NCBI GenBank assembly: GCA_028284635.1
Contig: JANQRJ010000073.1
Span: forward strand, 1 to 57,154
DNA: 57,154 bases
Reading direction: 5' to 3'
Source: Pelagicoccus sp.
Lineage (GTDB): Bacteria; Verrucomicrobiota; Verrucomicrobiia; Opitutales; Opitutaceae
Each line of letters begins with the position of its first letter. Within the stretch, counting starts at the first letter, position 1. Below the pieces are notes generated by a model that did not search any database, was not told the origin of the DNA, and saw only the letters and a program-made list of their open reading frames with translations. Of this stretch, positions 44,843-52,081 are shown one piece after another. The translations under genes and the position numbers were made by a program.

Positions 44843-44926
44843 AGGTAGGGCTCGATCGCCGAGCGAGCCGCGTCGGTTTGGTTTCTGCAAGGCTTCGCGG
44901 ACCGCTCGGCGATCGGTCCCTACCTT
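44843..44926. repeat. REP pair, family D, between phnK and phnL
   Basis: The left arm reads AAGGTAGGGCTCGATCGCCG and then AGCGAGCC, a GGCTCG/CGAGCC mini-stem. The right arm has the GGACCG/CGGTCC version. Both bases of the pairs have changed together, so the hairpin rather than the exact sequence is being kept. Confidence 0.75.
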
Positions 44927-44971
44927 CTCTAAACAGTATTCTCAATTTATCTGACATGCTCCTGTCTGTTT

Positions 44972-45823
44972 CTATAGCAAGCTGCTTACCAACAGCTGAG
45001 TATAGGCATGCTGTGGGTCCTGCAATATCTGGTCGGTCAATCCGGACTCCACGATACGACCGTTCTTCAGTACCATAGTGCGATCCGTCAGCATCCGAAT
45101 CACGCTCAGGTCGTGGGAGACCACGATCATGGAAATGCCGAGATCCTGCTGCAGTCCGCGAATCAGATCCAGGACCTTCGCCTGTACGGAGACATCCAAT
45201 CCGGTCGTCACTTCGTCCAGGAATATGAGAGGCGGATTGTTCGCGATCGCCTTGGAGATCTGTACGCGCTGCTGCATGCCGCCACTGAAGGTCGCAGGCG
45301 CGTTGTCCATGCGTTCGACCGGCACCTCGGTCTGCGTCAGCAAGGAACTAGCCCGATTTCGGATGCGGCCGACATTGAATTCGTTGGCCATGAGAAGCTT
45401 CTCGGCGATGTTGCCGCCCGCCGAGAACTTGAAATTCAGTCCGTCTCGAGGATTCTGATACACCATCCCCATCAGGTGGTTTCTCAGATAGCGCTTCTTT
45501 TGGTTGGTGACGCGAAGGATGTTCGTGTCGCCATCTTCAAACGAGCGAAAATAGACTTCGCCACCGGTAGCCTCGCCATCGAAGTAGAGAAGCTGCACCA
45601 GCGTACTCTTGCCCGATCCGCTTTCCCCGACCACGCCAAGCACTTCGCCTGGATAAAGATCGAAATCGATCTCCGCGCAAGCCACGATCGCGTCTGTCTC
45701 CGGACAAATATTGCTGCCGAACTTGGGTCCCGTGTACGCGATCGAATTGGAAATCGGATCGCCGTAGATCTTCGTCAAGCCACGAACTCTCAGCAGCCAG
45801 TTATCTGTGTTGTCTTGTACCAT
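44972..45823 (-). CDS. phnK: PhnK-type ATP-binding protein with cysteine-poor N-terminal insert
   Basis: 283 aa, an ABC-type ATPase that binds the C-P-lyase core at PhnJ. Walker A GESGSGKST is near 67-75, signature FSGGMQQRVQISKA, Walker B LIFLDEVTTGLD with the glutamate kept. Residues about 22-48 are an insert (TGPKFGSNICPETDAIVAC) missing from E. coli PhnK. In many PhnK proteins I recall this insert carrying two CxxC pairs; here only isolated cysteines remain. It starts 15 bp after phnJ. Confidence 0.88.
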   Translation of the reverse strand: MVQDNTDNWLLRVRGLTKIYGDPISNSIAYTGPKFGSNICPETDAIVACAEIDFDLYPGEVLGVVGESGSGKSTLVQLLYFDGEATGGEVYFRSFEDGDTNILRVTNQKKRYLRNHLMGMVYQNPRDGLNFKFSAGGNIAEKLLMANEFNVGRIRNRASSLLTQTEVPVERMDNAPATFSGGMQQRVQISKAIANNPPLIFLDEVTTGLDVSVQAKVLDLIRGLQQDLGISMIVVSHDLSVIRMLTDRTMVLKNGRIVESGLTDQILQDPQHAYTQLLVSSLL

Positions 45824-45838
45824 CTGCGTCTACCTACC

Positions 45839-46723
45839 TTAGCTCGGGTTGACGAAAAGCCGCTGATTCGGGCGTCCGCCTAGTTTGAGTTTGTCTAGAA
45901 AGTTACTGTCGTTGATCACGTGCTTACGGCCGCCGTCGGCTTCGTAGATCTCGTCCATGAACGCGTCTCCCTCGCCCGTAACCGAACATCGGATACCTTC
46001 GAATTTCTCGACCATGAACTTGACGTCTTCAAACTCGAGCGGCTCGACCAATGTGTGGGGCGGCACGCAGTGTATTCTCTTTTCCCGCCCAGCAGCGAAG
46101 ACGTGCAAGGTATCGCTATGGCTTAGATTCGGCACGTCCCAACGGGGTATCGGCGAAGGCGTCATGATATACCGGCCATTCACTTTGACCGGATAGCCCG
46201 CCCCTCTCATTATCGCTCCGAATTTGACGTAGGACTCGTAGAGCGAAACCCACATCTTGGCGTAGTCCGCTTCCGCGTGCATCTGACGAGTCTTGAATTC
46301 AAAGCGTTCCACGCCACGCAGTATCTCGGGCTGCGGCACCTGGAAGACGATGATCTGCTTGTCCGTCAACACCTCCTCCGGGATTCGGTGGCGAGTCTGC
46401 ACGATCGTCGCATCGGCCGTGTCGAAGGTCGTCTTGCAACCCGTCATGCGCTTCACGAAGTTCCGCAGGTTGCAGGCATTGACGCTCGCATCGCTGCCTT
46501 GGTCGATGATCTTGAAAGTGTCATCCGGGCCGATCAGCGAAAGCGTGGCATGGAGCCCGCCCGTTCCCCAACCTCGGGAAATCGGCATCTCGGGCGAGGA
46601 GTACGGCACCTGGTATCCAGGAATCGCCACCGCCTTGAGCATCTTGCGACGAATCTCCTTTTTGGTCGACTCGTCTATGAAGCCGTAGTTGTAGGCCTGT
46701 TGGAATTTTTTCGCCTCGATCAT
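45839..46723 (-). CDS. phnJ: PhnJ-like C-P lyase subunit lacking three of four catalytic/cluster cysteines
   Basis: 294 aa, aligned throughout with E. coli PhnJ. Canonical PhnJ is a radical-SAM enzyme using a [4Fe-4S] cluster (C241, C244, C266), a thiyl-radical cysteine C272 and a glycyl radical at G32. Here G36 in AVAIPGYQVP matches G32, and C246 matches C241, but the other positions are T249, I270 and L276 (CSVTG, then HVINDSNFL). The reading frame is intact to a normal stop and flanking residues align, so this is not a frameshift. It overlaps phnI by 4 bp. It cannot bind the usual cluster, so standard C-P cleavage is doubtful. Confidence 0.88.
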   Translation of the reverse strand: MIEAKKFQQAYNYGFIDESTKKEIRRKMLKAVAIPGYQVPYSSPEMPISRGWGTGGLHATLSLIGPDDTFKIIDQGSDASVNACNLRNFVKRMTGCKTTFDTADATIVQTRHRIPEEVLTDKQIIVFQVPQPEILRGVERFEFKTRQMHAEADYAKMWVSLYESYVKFGAIMRGAGYPVKVNGRYIMTPSPIPRWDVPNLSHSDTLHVFAAGREKRIHCVPPHTLVEPLEFEDVKFMVEKFEGIRCSVTGEGDAFMDEIYEADGGRKHVINDSNFLDKLKLGGRPNQRLFVNPS

Positions 46724-47898
46724 AGCAATTCTGGCGAAGCGTCCGCCAACTCTTGGGATTGGGTATTCAACATTGTCTTAGGCTTTTTCGCGCCCGCATT
46801 CCTATCTTCCTCGTCGCGACGCTTCATCGCGTTGCGCAGGTTGTCCAAACCGGACTGGAAGGTCACGTAGTGCGGCAGCTTCAAGTGGTTCGTAAATCCG
46901 TAGGACTCTATCCCTTCAGTATGATATAGCACGAACTCCTGGCTATTGGCCGGATGCTCATCGGCTACTCGCATAGAGCGGTCCAATATCCCCATGCCAA
47001 TCGCCTTCGTCTCGTTGTGGCCAAAGCACAGTCCGTATCCAAGAGACATATACGGAACGGAGCTTTTGCCTTTCTGCTTCAGTTTGGAAACGATTTCGCA
47101 TTCCGTCACTCGGATTCGACCGATATAACGAGAACGACCACGACGATCTCTCACCGATACGCCAACATGCCCGACCCGAAGCTCCCCGATTGTGGGATGG
47201 GCCGATCCAAAACCGCGCATCGAAGAATATGCCAGGGCCGCAATGCCACCCGTTTCAGCCCGGGCCAGCATCTGCAACGCGGCGGAACGTGGAGCGGGGA
47301 ACTTTATCGCCTCGCGGGTGACATCGACAACCCTCCGCTTTTCCTCTTCTTCATCCTCGTCGACAGGCCGGAGAATGCCCTGCTCCTTGAGCATATCCAC
47401 CACCTTGCAAAAGGAGCGAGGCGCCTCTTCATCCGAGAGTTGCAATTCCGAGTCGATATCTTCCAGAAACGACTTAACGGACCCGAACGTCTCGCTAGCC
47501 AAATCCGTATTGAGAAGACGCACCGTGTAGTCGCGCGTCGGGCCGAGAATCTGACCGCCCGGAATCTCGCGAAAGGCGGAGGAAATTCTTCTCTCCACCC
47601 TCATCGATCTAGTATCGAGAATGGTGGAATAATAGGAGCGCTTCAATGTCGCTCGATAGGCGCGAAGCATGAACGCCCCTTCCAGAGTACATCCCTCGAC
47701 CTGCTTCAAAGCGAGTGCGGCATGCTCCGGCGCGTAGAGCGATCCCTCTCCCATGATACGGTCGATGCCCGCGCGAAACTGCGTCTTGACTTGCTCGATA
47801 GTCAAGGGAGGCGACTCGCTCTTCAGTCGCTCGTATTCGACAAGCCGCGAAGCATTATCGATAGCATCCTCTCCCCCTTTTATAGCGACGTATCCCAT
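46720..47898 (-). CDS. phnI: PhnI, C-P-lyase core nucleosidase subunit
   Basis: 392 aa, about 38 longer than E. coli PhnI because of an acidic insert near 140-195 and a C-terminal tail. The start MGYVAIKGGEDAIDNA is the family start. Key stretches are kept: MRVERRISSAFREIPGGQILGPTRDYT in part, LAYSSMRGFGSAHP, and H338 and H343 in HLKLPHY, which match the metal-binding histidines of E. coli PhnI at the PhnI-PhnJ interface. So this site is preserved although the PhnJ cysteines facing it are not. It follows phnH by 12 bp. Confidence 0.9.
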   Translation of the reverse strand: MGYVAIKGGEDAIDNASRLVEYERLKSESPPLTIEQVKTQFRAGIDRIMGEGSLYAPEHAALALKQVEGCTLEGAFMLRAYRATLKRSYYSTILDTRSMRVERRISSAFREIPGGQILGPTRDYTVRLLNTDLASETFGSVKSFLEDIDSELQLSDEEAPRSFCKVVDMLKEQGILRPVDEDEEEEKRRVVDVTREAIKFPAPRSAALQMLARAETGGIAALAYSSMRGFGSAHPTIGELRVGHVGVSVRDRRGRSRYIGRIRVTECEIVSKLKQKGKSSVPYMSLGYGLCFGHNETKAIGMGILDRSMRVADEHPANSQEFVLYHTEGIESYGFTNHLKLPHYVTFQSGLDNLRNAMKRRDEEDRNAGAKKPKTMLNTQSQELADASPELL

Positions 47899-47910
47899 AG
47901 CGAAAAACTC

Positions 47911-48525
47911 CTATACTATTTCAATCTTAGTAGACCGCGGCAGACAGCAAATGCAGGGCTCATCCGTTTCGTCGCTAAACGAGAGATAGGTATCTACGCC
48001 GAGAGGAAACTCCGAATTCTTCTCCATTAGGGCGTCGATCCAGGAAGCCTCTAGGCCCTTCACCCAAATCATCCGTTCGTTTCGAACTCCTGGGCCGGTA
48101 AGGCGGATTTGGAGCGCGTCATCGGCAAGGCTGTCGTCAACCAGTTCAACCTCGACAATGATGGAAGACCCGGTTTCGGGGTAAGTCAGAATCCCCTCCT
48201 TGACGAACCTAACGAAATCGGGATCGTCCGAACCCTGCGCTAGAACGAAATCGGCCTCGCCTAGCTCGCTGGGCAAGCAGCCTGTATTCACGCTAAGATA
48301 CTCCTCGATCCTATTGGAACCTTTCGTCAGAAAGTAGCTCGTATCGCCATTGAGCAAAGCAAGACAGGCATACGCGGTAGCGCGATTCATACCTGTCGGC
48401 ACCGCTATATCGATTGCTTGTAGAGTCACTATCTTCCCCGGCCGCGCCATTGCGTCCAACAGGGATCTGAAGTGCATCTGCGCATCGAAGACTTCCTTAT
48501 AGTTAGCTTCTCTGACCAGACCCAT
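47911..48525 (-). CDS. phnH: PhnH, C-P-lyase core subunit
   Basis: 204 aa. The N-terminal FDAQMHFRSLLDAMARPGKI is the PhnH family signature, followed by AYACLALLNGDTSYF and a C-terminal region with FPLGVDTYLSFSD. PhnH has a PLP-transferase-like fold without the cofactor and is part of the G2H2I2J2 core. It starts 1 bp after phnG and is probably coupled to it. The C-terminus, EPCICCLPRSTKIEI, matches the usual CxLPRT-type end. Confidence 0.9.
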   Translation of the reverse strand: MGLVREANYKEVFDAQMHFRSLLDAMARPGKIVTLQAIDIAVPTGMNRATAYACLALLNGDTSYFLTKGSNRIEEYLSVNTGCLPSELGEADFVLAQGSDDPDFVRFVKEGILTYPETGSSIIVEVELVDDSLADDALQIRLTGPGVRNERMIWVKGLEASWIDALMEKNSEFPLGVDTYLSFSDETDEPCICCLPRSTKIEIV

Positions 48526-48526
48526 C

Positions 48527-48997
48527 TTAGTCTTCCTCCATTAGTTTGAAATCGACCCGAGTGCTGAGCGTCCTGGAAAAGTCCAAGGTCTCGCGCTCTC
48601 GAATGGCTTCCGCCTGCTCGCGCAGGAAGCGATCGATCCGCTCGTCCGAGACGCCTCCGATCACCAAGGCATCGATAAATGCAATACAGTACCCGCGCGT
48701 CGGATCTTCGCCCAGGCAGAGGCCGTAGCCACTCATTCCGTCCACGCTAAGCTCGCATTCCGTGGTCAGCGCCTCGCCAAGAAAGAACTCTTGTTTTTCA
48801 AGGGAATCCTCCGCTCTCACCATGGTGAGGCAGACGGAAGGTTCCTTGGCGATTTTGACTTCATGGACCTTTTCCAAGTCCTCCACGAGGGCCTTGAGCG
48901 GTTCGAGCGGACATTCGCATAGAATGTAGTCAGTATCGTATTCCATCTTCTGAAAGCAGTCTCCCACCTCTTTGTTAAGAAAGGATGAAGCACGCAT
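48527..48997 (-). CDS. phnG: PhnG, divergent C-P-lyase core subunit
   Basis: 156 aa, first gene of the phn operon. Weak but consistent family features are TMVRAED, FFLGEALTTECELSVDG, YGLCLGED and FIDALV, plus a C-terminal TRVDFKLMEED of the usual TxVDF type. The family N-terminal RxRWMxxLA motif is absent. The start at 48997 has no good ribosome site; an alternative ATG at 48946 is preceded by GAGGTGGGAG at a loose distance. The call rests partly on position before phnH. Confidence 0.8.
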   Translation of the reverse strand: MRASSFLNKEVGDCFQKMEYDTDYILCECPLEPLKALVEDLEKVHEVKIAKEPSVCLTMVRAEDSLEKQEFFLGEALTTECELSVDGMSGYGLCLGEDPTRGYCIAFIDALVIGGVSDERIDRFLREQAEAIRERETLDFSRTLSTRVDFKLMEED

Positions 48998-49068
48998 AAA
49001 AATGGAATCGACTGCACAGAAGAGGGAGCGAAGCTATCTCGCGCGTGGGTTAGAAGCCTCCCCAGAAA

Positions 49069-49160
49069 GTAGCCGAAGTCGACAGACTTTGGTTCTCTGC
49101 CTAGCATCCAAATGGCTTCGCTGTCGCCCTTTGGGCTTCGGTACTTGCGAGTTCCGCTAC
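49069..49160. repeat. REP family E pair with an extra segment in its right arm
   Basis: The left arm is GTAGCCGAAGTCGACAGACT and TTGG; the right arm ends TTGCGAGTTCCGCTAC. About 32 bases (TGGCTTCGCTGTCGCCC to TTCGGTAC) sit inside the right arm. The same segment, reversed, lies in the left arm of the copy at 49641. Confidence 0.65.
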
Positions 49161-49197
49161 CAAGCGACGCTCTTGTCCTCAACTAGTGTCGTGTCAT

Positions 49198-49288
49198 GCA
49201 TGAGAGTAGCGCGGAGCTTTAGCCCGCGTCCGCATTGCAGGCTCCATTCTCCGCGGACGCGGGCTAAAGCTCCGCGCTACTCTCATGC
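49198..49288. repeat. Long REP family A-prime palindrome
   Basis: GCATGAGAGTAGCGCGGAGC to GCTCCGCGCTACTCTCATGC. The stem is about 37 bases per side with a 17-base loop, longer than in the other A-prime copies because the flanks also pair. Confidence 0.8.
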
Positions 49289-49409
49289 GACATTGTACTT
49301 TATATAGTTATCAACTCGATCCGAAAAACGGACAAGCCTATCTGGAGGAGGGTTCATTTTCAGAGATGCCCGACATTTTCGATTTGAATTGCTATGACAA
49401 ATGGCTGTG

Positions 49410-49475
49410 CGGTACGTCGCAAGCGACGACCCTACAAAAATCGCCTGTAGGGCCTTCGCTTGCGAAGAGCCGCGT
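49410..49475. repeat. REP pair, family B
   Basis: GCGGTACGTCGCAAGCGACG and CCCTACA face TGTAGGGCCTTCGCTTGCGA and GAGCCGCG. It is nearly identical to the pair at 30741. It interrupts an open frame that starts at 49366 and may have broken a small gene. Confidence 0.7.
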
Positions 49476-49566
49476 TTGTCTAACATATGGCAAGCTTGAT
49501 ATGTGAAAGAAATTCATTTTGAAAACGATAAAGATATCGCGCCAAGAGAGAAGCAGGGGAGCAGAA

Positions 49567-49620
49567 TGTAGGGTCGTCGCTTCGCGAGTCCTCCATAGCT
49601 CGAAAGAGCGACGGCCCTAC
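49567..49620. repeat. REP pair, family B, opposite orientation
   Basis: TGTAGGGTCGTCGCTTCGCG to AGAGCGACGGCCCTACA. Here the GTAG ends are outside, unlike the other three B pairs in the window, where they face inward. Confidence 0.6.
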
Positions 49621-49640
49621 AGATGACAATCTAACAAAAT

Positions 49641-49730
49641 GCCGAACTCGAAAGTACCGAGACCCAAAGGGCGACAGCGAAGCCATTTGGTTCTGTCCCC
49701 TGTGATCCAAACTCTTTCGAGTTCGGCTAC
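49641..49730. repeat. REP family E pair with an extra segment in its left arm
   Basis: GCCGAACTCGAAAG is followed by about 32 bases (TACCGAGACCCAAAGGGC and onward) and then TTGGTTCTG; the right arm CTCTTTCGAGTTCGGCTAC is normal. The copy at 27854 lacks the extra piece. The left GTAG is lost. Confidence 0.65.
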
Positions 49731-49813
49731 CTGGCGCAAACGGCCTCCGACGTCCCATTTGCCCCATCGCTTTCAGTCAACGCCCCAGACGAGCTTAAGT
49801 CGACGCCAACGTG
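49731..49813. mobile_element. Right part of a second copy of the MITE-like element
   Basis: From 49731 the sequence follows the last 83 bases of the element at 27637-28000 closely, with the terminus CTTAAGTCGACGCCAACGTGC. The family E pair before it occupies the same place as in the complete element. Left part degraded or lost. It abuts a family A palindrome that has lost its left tip. Confidence 0.6.
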
Positions 49814-49949
49814 CAAAGCGGGACCACATCCGCAACAATCCCGCATCGGTTTCCCATCCTCATCTTTATCATGGGATGAGGATAAGGATGAAGAGGGCGA
49901 TGAGGAGGAATCGGACGGCCGCGGTCCCGTTTAGCGGGATCCGCGCTAC
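49814..49949. repeat. REP family A palindrome with truncated left arm
   Basis: It begins AAAGCGGGACCACATCCGC, i.e. within the left mini-hairpin; the outer GTAGCGCGGATCCCGC is missing where the element end joins. The GATGAG-type middle is at 49849-49905. The right arm is whole, ending GCGGGATCCGCGCTAC, 25 bp from the stop of the gene at 49975. Confidence 0.7.
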
Positions 49950-49974
49950 TGGAGGCACTCGCCGGCAAGCGAGG

Positions 49975-50937
49975 CTATCGAAAGCGAAGCGGCACCCGAA
50001 CTTGGCTTCTTACCAGAAACCCATCTTCAAGCCGGGGTAGAAAAAGCCATTCCTGCAACGACGCCGAACATGCCTTCAAGAGCGACTCCTCCAGATTGTC
50101 TTCGGGCACGATCTTCGCCACCTTCCCCAGCTCGTCTATCTCGAGCATGAAGTAGAGCGTGTCGCCGCTCGCCGAGCGGATTAGACTATCATCCACCTCC
50201 ACCGGGAAGCGATGGGCCAGAGAGACAGGAACAGTCTCTGAGGGTCGGCTTGCTTGGTAGGACATTACCAGATCCGAATAGAAATCATCGAACATTCGAT
50301 TGAGAAAAGGCGTCATCGGCTCTCGCCCACCCGTCACGATCTCTCCCTGCGAACTGAAAAACAGCAATGCGTACCTGATCGCTTCACGCCGGTCGTCATA
50401 GGCGAAGGGCAACTCGAATTCCTCGTTGAGGACGACTCCAGCTTGCAAATCTCCCAATCCCTGGATGTGCAGGGCACGCTGCCCAAAGTCGTTGAAGAAC
50501 AGGATGCCAAGCGTCGCCTCCTGAAAATCGGCGCTCGGCCGAAATTCCACCGAGACGCGTGTTCCCGCGATCGAGCCGCGACTCCGCTGATAGGCTCCGC
50601 CCAAAGCCAGTAAACGAGGCTTGCTCCTCGTCGGCTCTACCCGACTGGCCAGAACTTCGACCACGCCATCCGCGAAAGCCTCGCCTTTGACGAGATGCAC
50701 CACGGAGTCCTCCGGCAGGAGCGTATCTTGCCCGTCCCTATCTATCACTGCTCGTCCGCCGGTCCCATCCACGACACTATATAGTTTGTCGTCGAGAAAA
50801 GCCGCAGGAGCCAAGGGGTATGCCGACAAGTCGAGCAGCTCGTGGTCCAGCCCACCACGAAACTGCAAGCTTCCACTTGCCACCCCAGCGAACGGCAAAA
50901 GGAGAAACGAAATCGAAAAAAGAAACAAACGCGTCAT
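49975..50937 (-). CDS. Secreted protein with a C-terminal TonB-C-like domain
   Basis: A 320-aa protein with a signal peptide (MTRLFLFSISFLLLPFAGVA, cleavage near SGS). Residues about 22-245 are not recognised; they are rich in beta-strand. Residues about 255-320 look like a TonB C-terminal domain: LYFMLEIDELGKVAKIVPED, LLKACSASLQEWLFLPRLEDGF and a final RVPLRFR. There is no membrane anchor or proline spacer, so it is not a normal TonB. It is divergent from phnCDE set 2, with a Pho-box-like site between. Role unknown. Confidence 0.7.
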   Translation of the reverse strand: MTRLFLFSISFLLLPFAGVASGSLQFRGGLDHELLDLSAYPLAPAAFLDDKLYSVVDGTGGRAVIDRDGQDTLLPEDSVVHLVKGEAFADGVVEVLASRVEPTRSKPRLLALGGAYQRSRGSIAGTRVSVEFRPSADFQEATLGILFFNDFGQRALHIQGLGDLQAGVVLNEEFELPFAYDDRREAIRYALLFFSSQGEIVTGGREPMTPFLNRMFDDFYSDLVMSYQASRPSETVPVSLAHRFPVEVDDSLIRSASGDTLYFMLEIDELGKVAKIVPEDNLEESLLKACSASLQEWLFLPRLEDGFLVRSQVRVPLRFR

Positions 50938-51244
50938 TCTATGCTACATCCTCCAATGGGTTTCGTACAGCCAACCTGGCTGCAAAGGGGCTCAGTTCGC
51001 CCTAACTCTAAATGTTACAAATAAGTCACAAAGAAGTTACAGTCAAGTTTCGGAAGGCGTTATATCGAATTTTTGATAAGCGAATTTTCTGCGGACTCGC
51101 GAATTCTAGATAGATTAAGATTAGATAAAGATAGTATTAATTTTCGATAACCAGACCTCATTTAACGCTGCTAATCTTAACGGGAGTGGAGACCTACATT
51201 AACAGGATCCAAACACTCGCTCGCTATAGTTATCGGCAAACGAC
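50938..51244. promoter_or_regulatory. Divergent control region between the secreted protein and phnCDE set 2
   Basis: 307 bp, AT-rich compared with the rest of the window and free of REP repeats. It contains the four 11-bp-spaced repeats at 51014-51053. A TATAGTTATC motif just upstream of the phnC start (51225-51234) also occurs at 49307-49316. No exact -35/-10 pair can be assigned. Confidence 0.5.
51014..51053. promoter_or_regulatory. Pho-box-like direct repeats
   Basis: GTTACAA (51014), GTCACAA (51025), GTTACAG (51036) and a weaker GTTTCGG (51047): 7-base units with 4-base spacers, period 11. On the minus strand they read CTGTAAC/TTGTGAC/TTGTAAC, like the CTGTCAT units of PhoB sites. The site lies 77 bp from the start at 50937 and about 190 bp from phnC at 51245. 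A phosphate-starvation regulator is the likely binder. Confidence 0.55.
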
Positions 51245-52081
51245 GTGGAAGCCGAAGCAGCAAAGAACTACGCCCTCCGGATTCGCGGCACGGGCAAGAC
51301 ATTCAACCAACACAAAGCCCTCGACTCGATTGATCTCGACGTAGTCAAAGGCGAAATGGTCGCCCTTATCGGTCCCTCCGGCTCGGGAAAGTCCACCCTG
51401 CTTCGCCTTTGCAACGGCCTGCTCGTCGCCGATCCAGACCGGAATTCGTCCATCTGGGTAAACGGTTCGCAAATCCAGGAGGCGGGACGGCTCTCCAGCG
51501 GCATCCGAAAGGCCCGTTCCCGCATCGGCTTCGTCTTCCAAAGCTTCAACCTCGTAGGACGGCTCTCGCTCCACAAGAACGTGCTCGTCGGACGCAGCGC
51601 CCACACCCCGCTATGGCGGAGTCTTCTACTCCTTCATCACGACCGCGATCGACGGAAAGCCATGGAAGTGCTCGCATCCGTCGGCCTAAGGGGCAACGCA
51701 GAGCAAAGGGCCAGCACTCTTTCCGGCGGACAGAAGCAGCGCGGAGCCATCGCTCGGGCCATCGCCCAAGGAGCTGAGCTCATACTGGCAGACGAGCCCA
51801 TCGCTTCGCTCGACCCGAGTTCCGCCCAAAGCGTAATGGCCATCCTCAAGGAGCTGAACCGAAGTCTCGGCATCACCGTGCTCGTGTCGCTCCACCAAGT
51901 CGATGTCGCCCGACGCTACTGCGATCGCGCCATCGCCCTGAGCAAAGGGAGCATCCACTTCGACGGGCCGATGGAAGATCTCGACGACGCCCTTCGCTCG
52001 CTTTACGGCGACCAAATCGAGCTTGGCGCCCCTCTCCAACTAGAACCGCAATCGAACTCGGAAAAAGTATCCATCGCATGA
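51245..52081 (+). CDS. phnC: PhnC-type phosphonate ABC ATPase, set 2
   Basis: A 278-aa ATPase starting with GTG. Walker A GPSGSGKST near 43-51, Q-loop FVFQSFNLVGRLS, signature LSGGQKQRGAIARA and Walker B LILADEPIASLDP, with the H-loop histidine in VSLHQVDVARRYCDR. The pattern is that of E. coli-type PhnC. Its stop overlaps the phnD start by 4 bp. It differs clearly from the phnC at 41274, so the two systems are not a recent duplication. Confidence 0.92.
   Translation: MEAEAAKNYALRIRGTGKTFNQHKALDSIDLDVVKGEMVALIGPSGSGKSTLLRLCNGLLVADPDRNSSIWVNGSQIQEAGRLSSGIRKARSRIGFVFQSFNLVGRLSLHKNVLVGRSAHTPLWRSLLLLHHDRDRRKAMEVLASVGLRGNAEQRASTLSGGQKQRGAIARAIAQGAELILADEPIASLDPSSAQSVMAILKELNRSLGITVLVSLHQVDVARRYCDRAIALSKGSIHFDGPMEDLDDALRSLYGDQIELGAPLQLEPQSNSEKVSIA

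Larger units (their letters stand above)
48998..49974. other. 977-bp intergenic repeat cluster upstream of the phn operon
   Basis: No reliable gene. In order it holds a family E pair, a long A-prime pair, a short open stretch that looks like a gene remnant (SD-like GGAGGAGG near 49342, ATG at 49366), a family B pair inside that stretch, another B pair, a family E pair with an extra hairpin, the right end of the MITE-like element and a family A palindrome. The phnG promoter must lie here or within the first 70 bases; I cannot place it. Confidence 0.5.

Noticed and set aside
45895-45985. A frameshift as the cause of the missing PhnJ cysteines
   Set aside because: Residues on both sides (EGIRCSVTG, FMDEIYEADGG, HVINDSNF) align in one frame with the canonical protein, and the stop is at the expected length, so the substitutions look real.
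48998-49974. A CRISPR array in the repeat-rich region
   Set aside because: The repeats are different palindromes of varied size and spacing, with no regular repeat-spacer pattern and no cas gene nearby.
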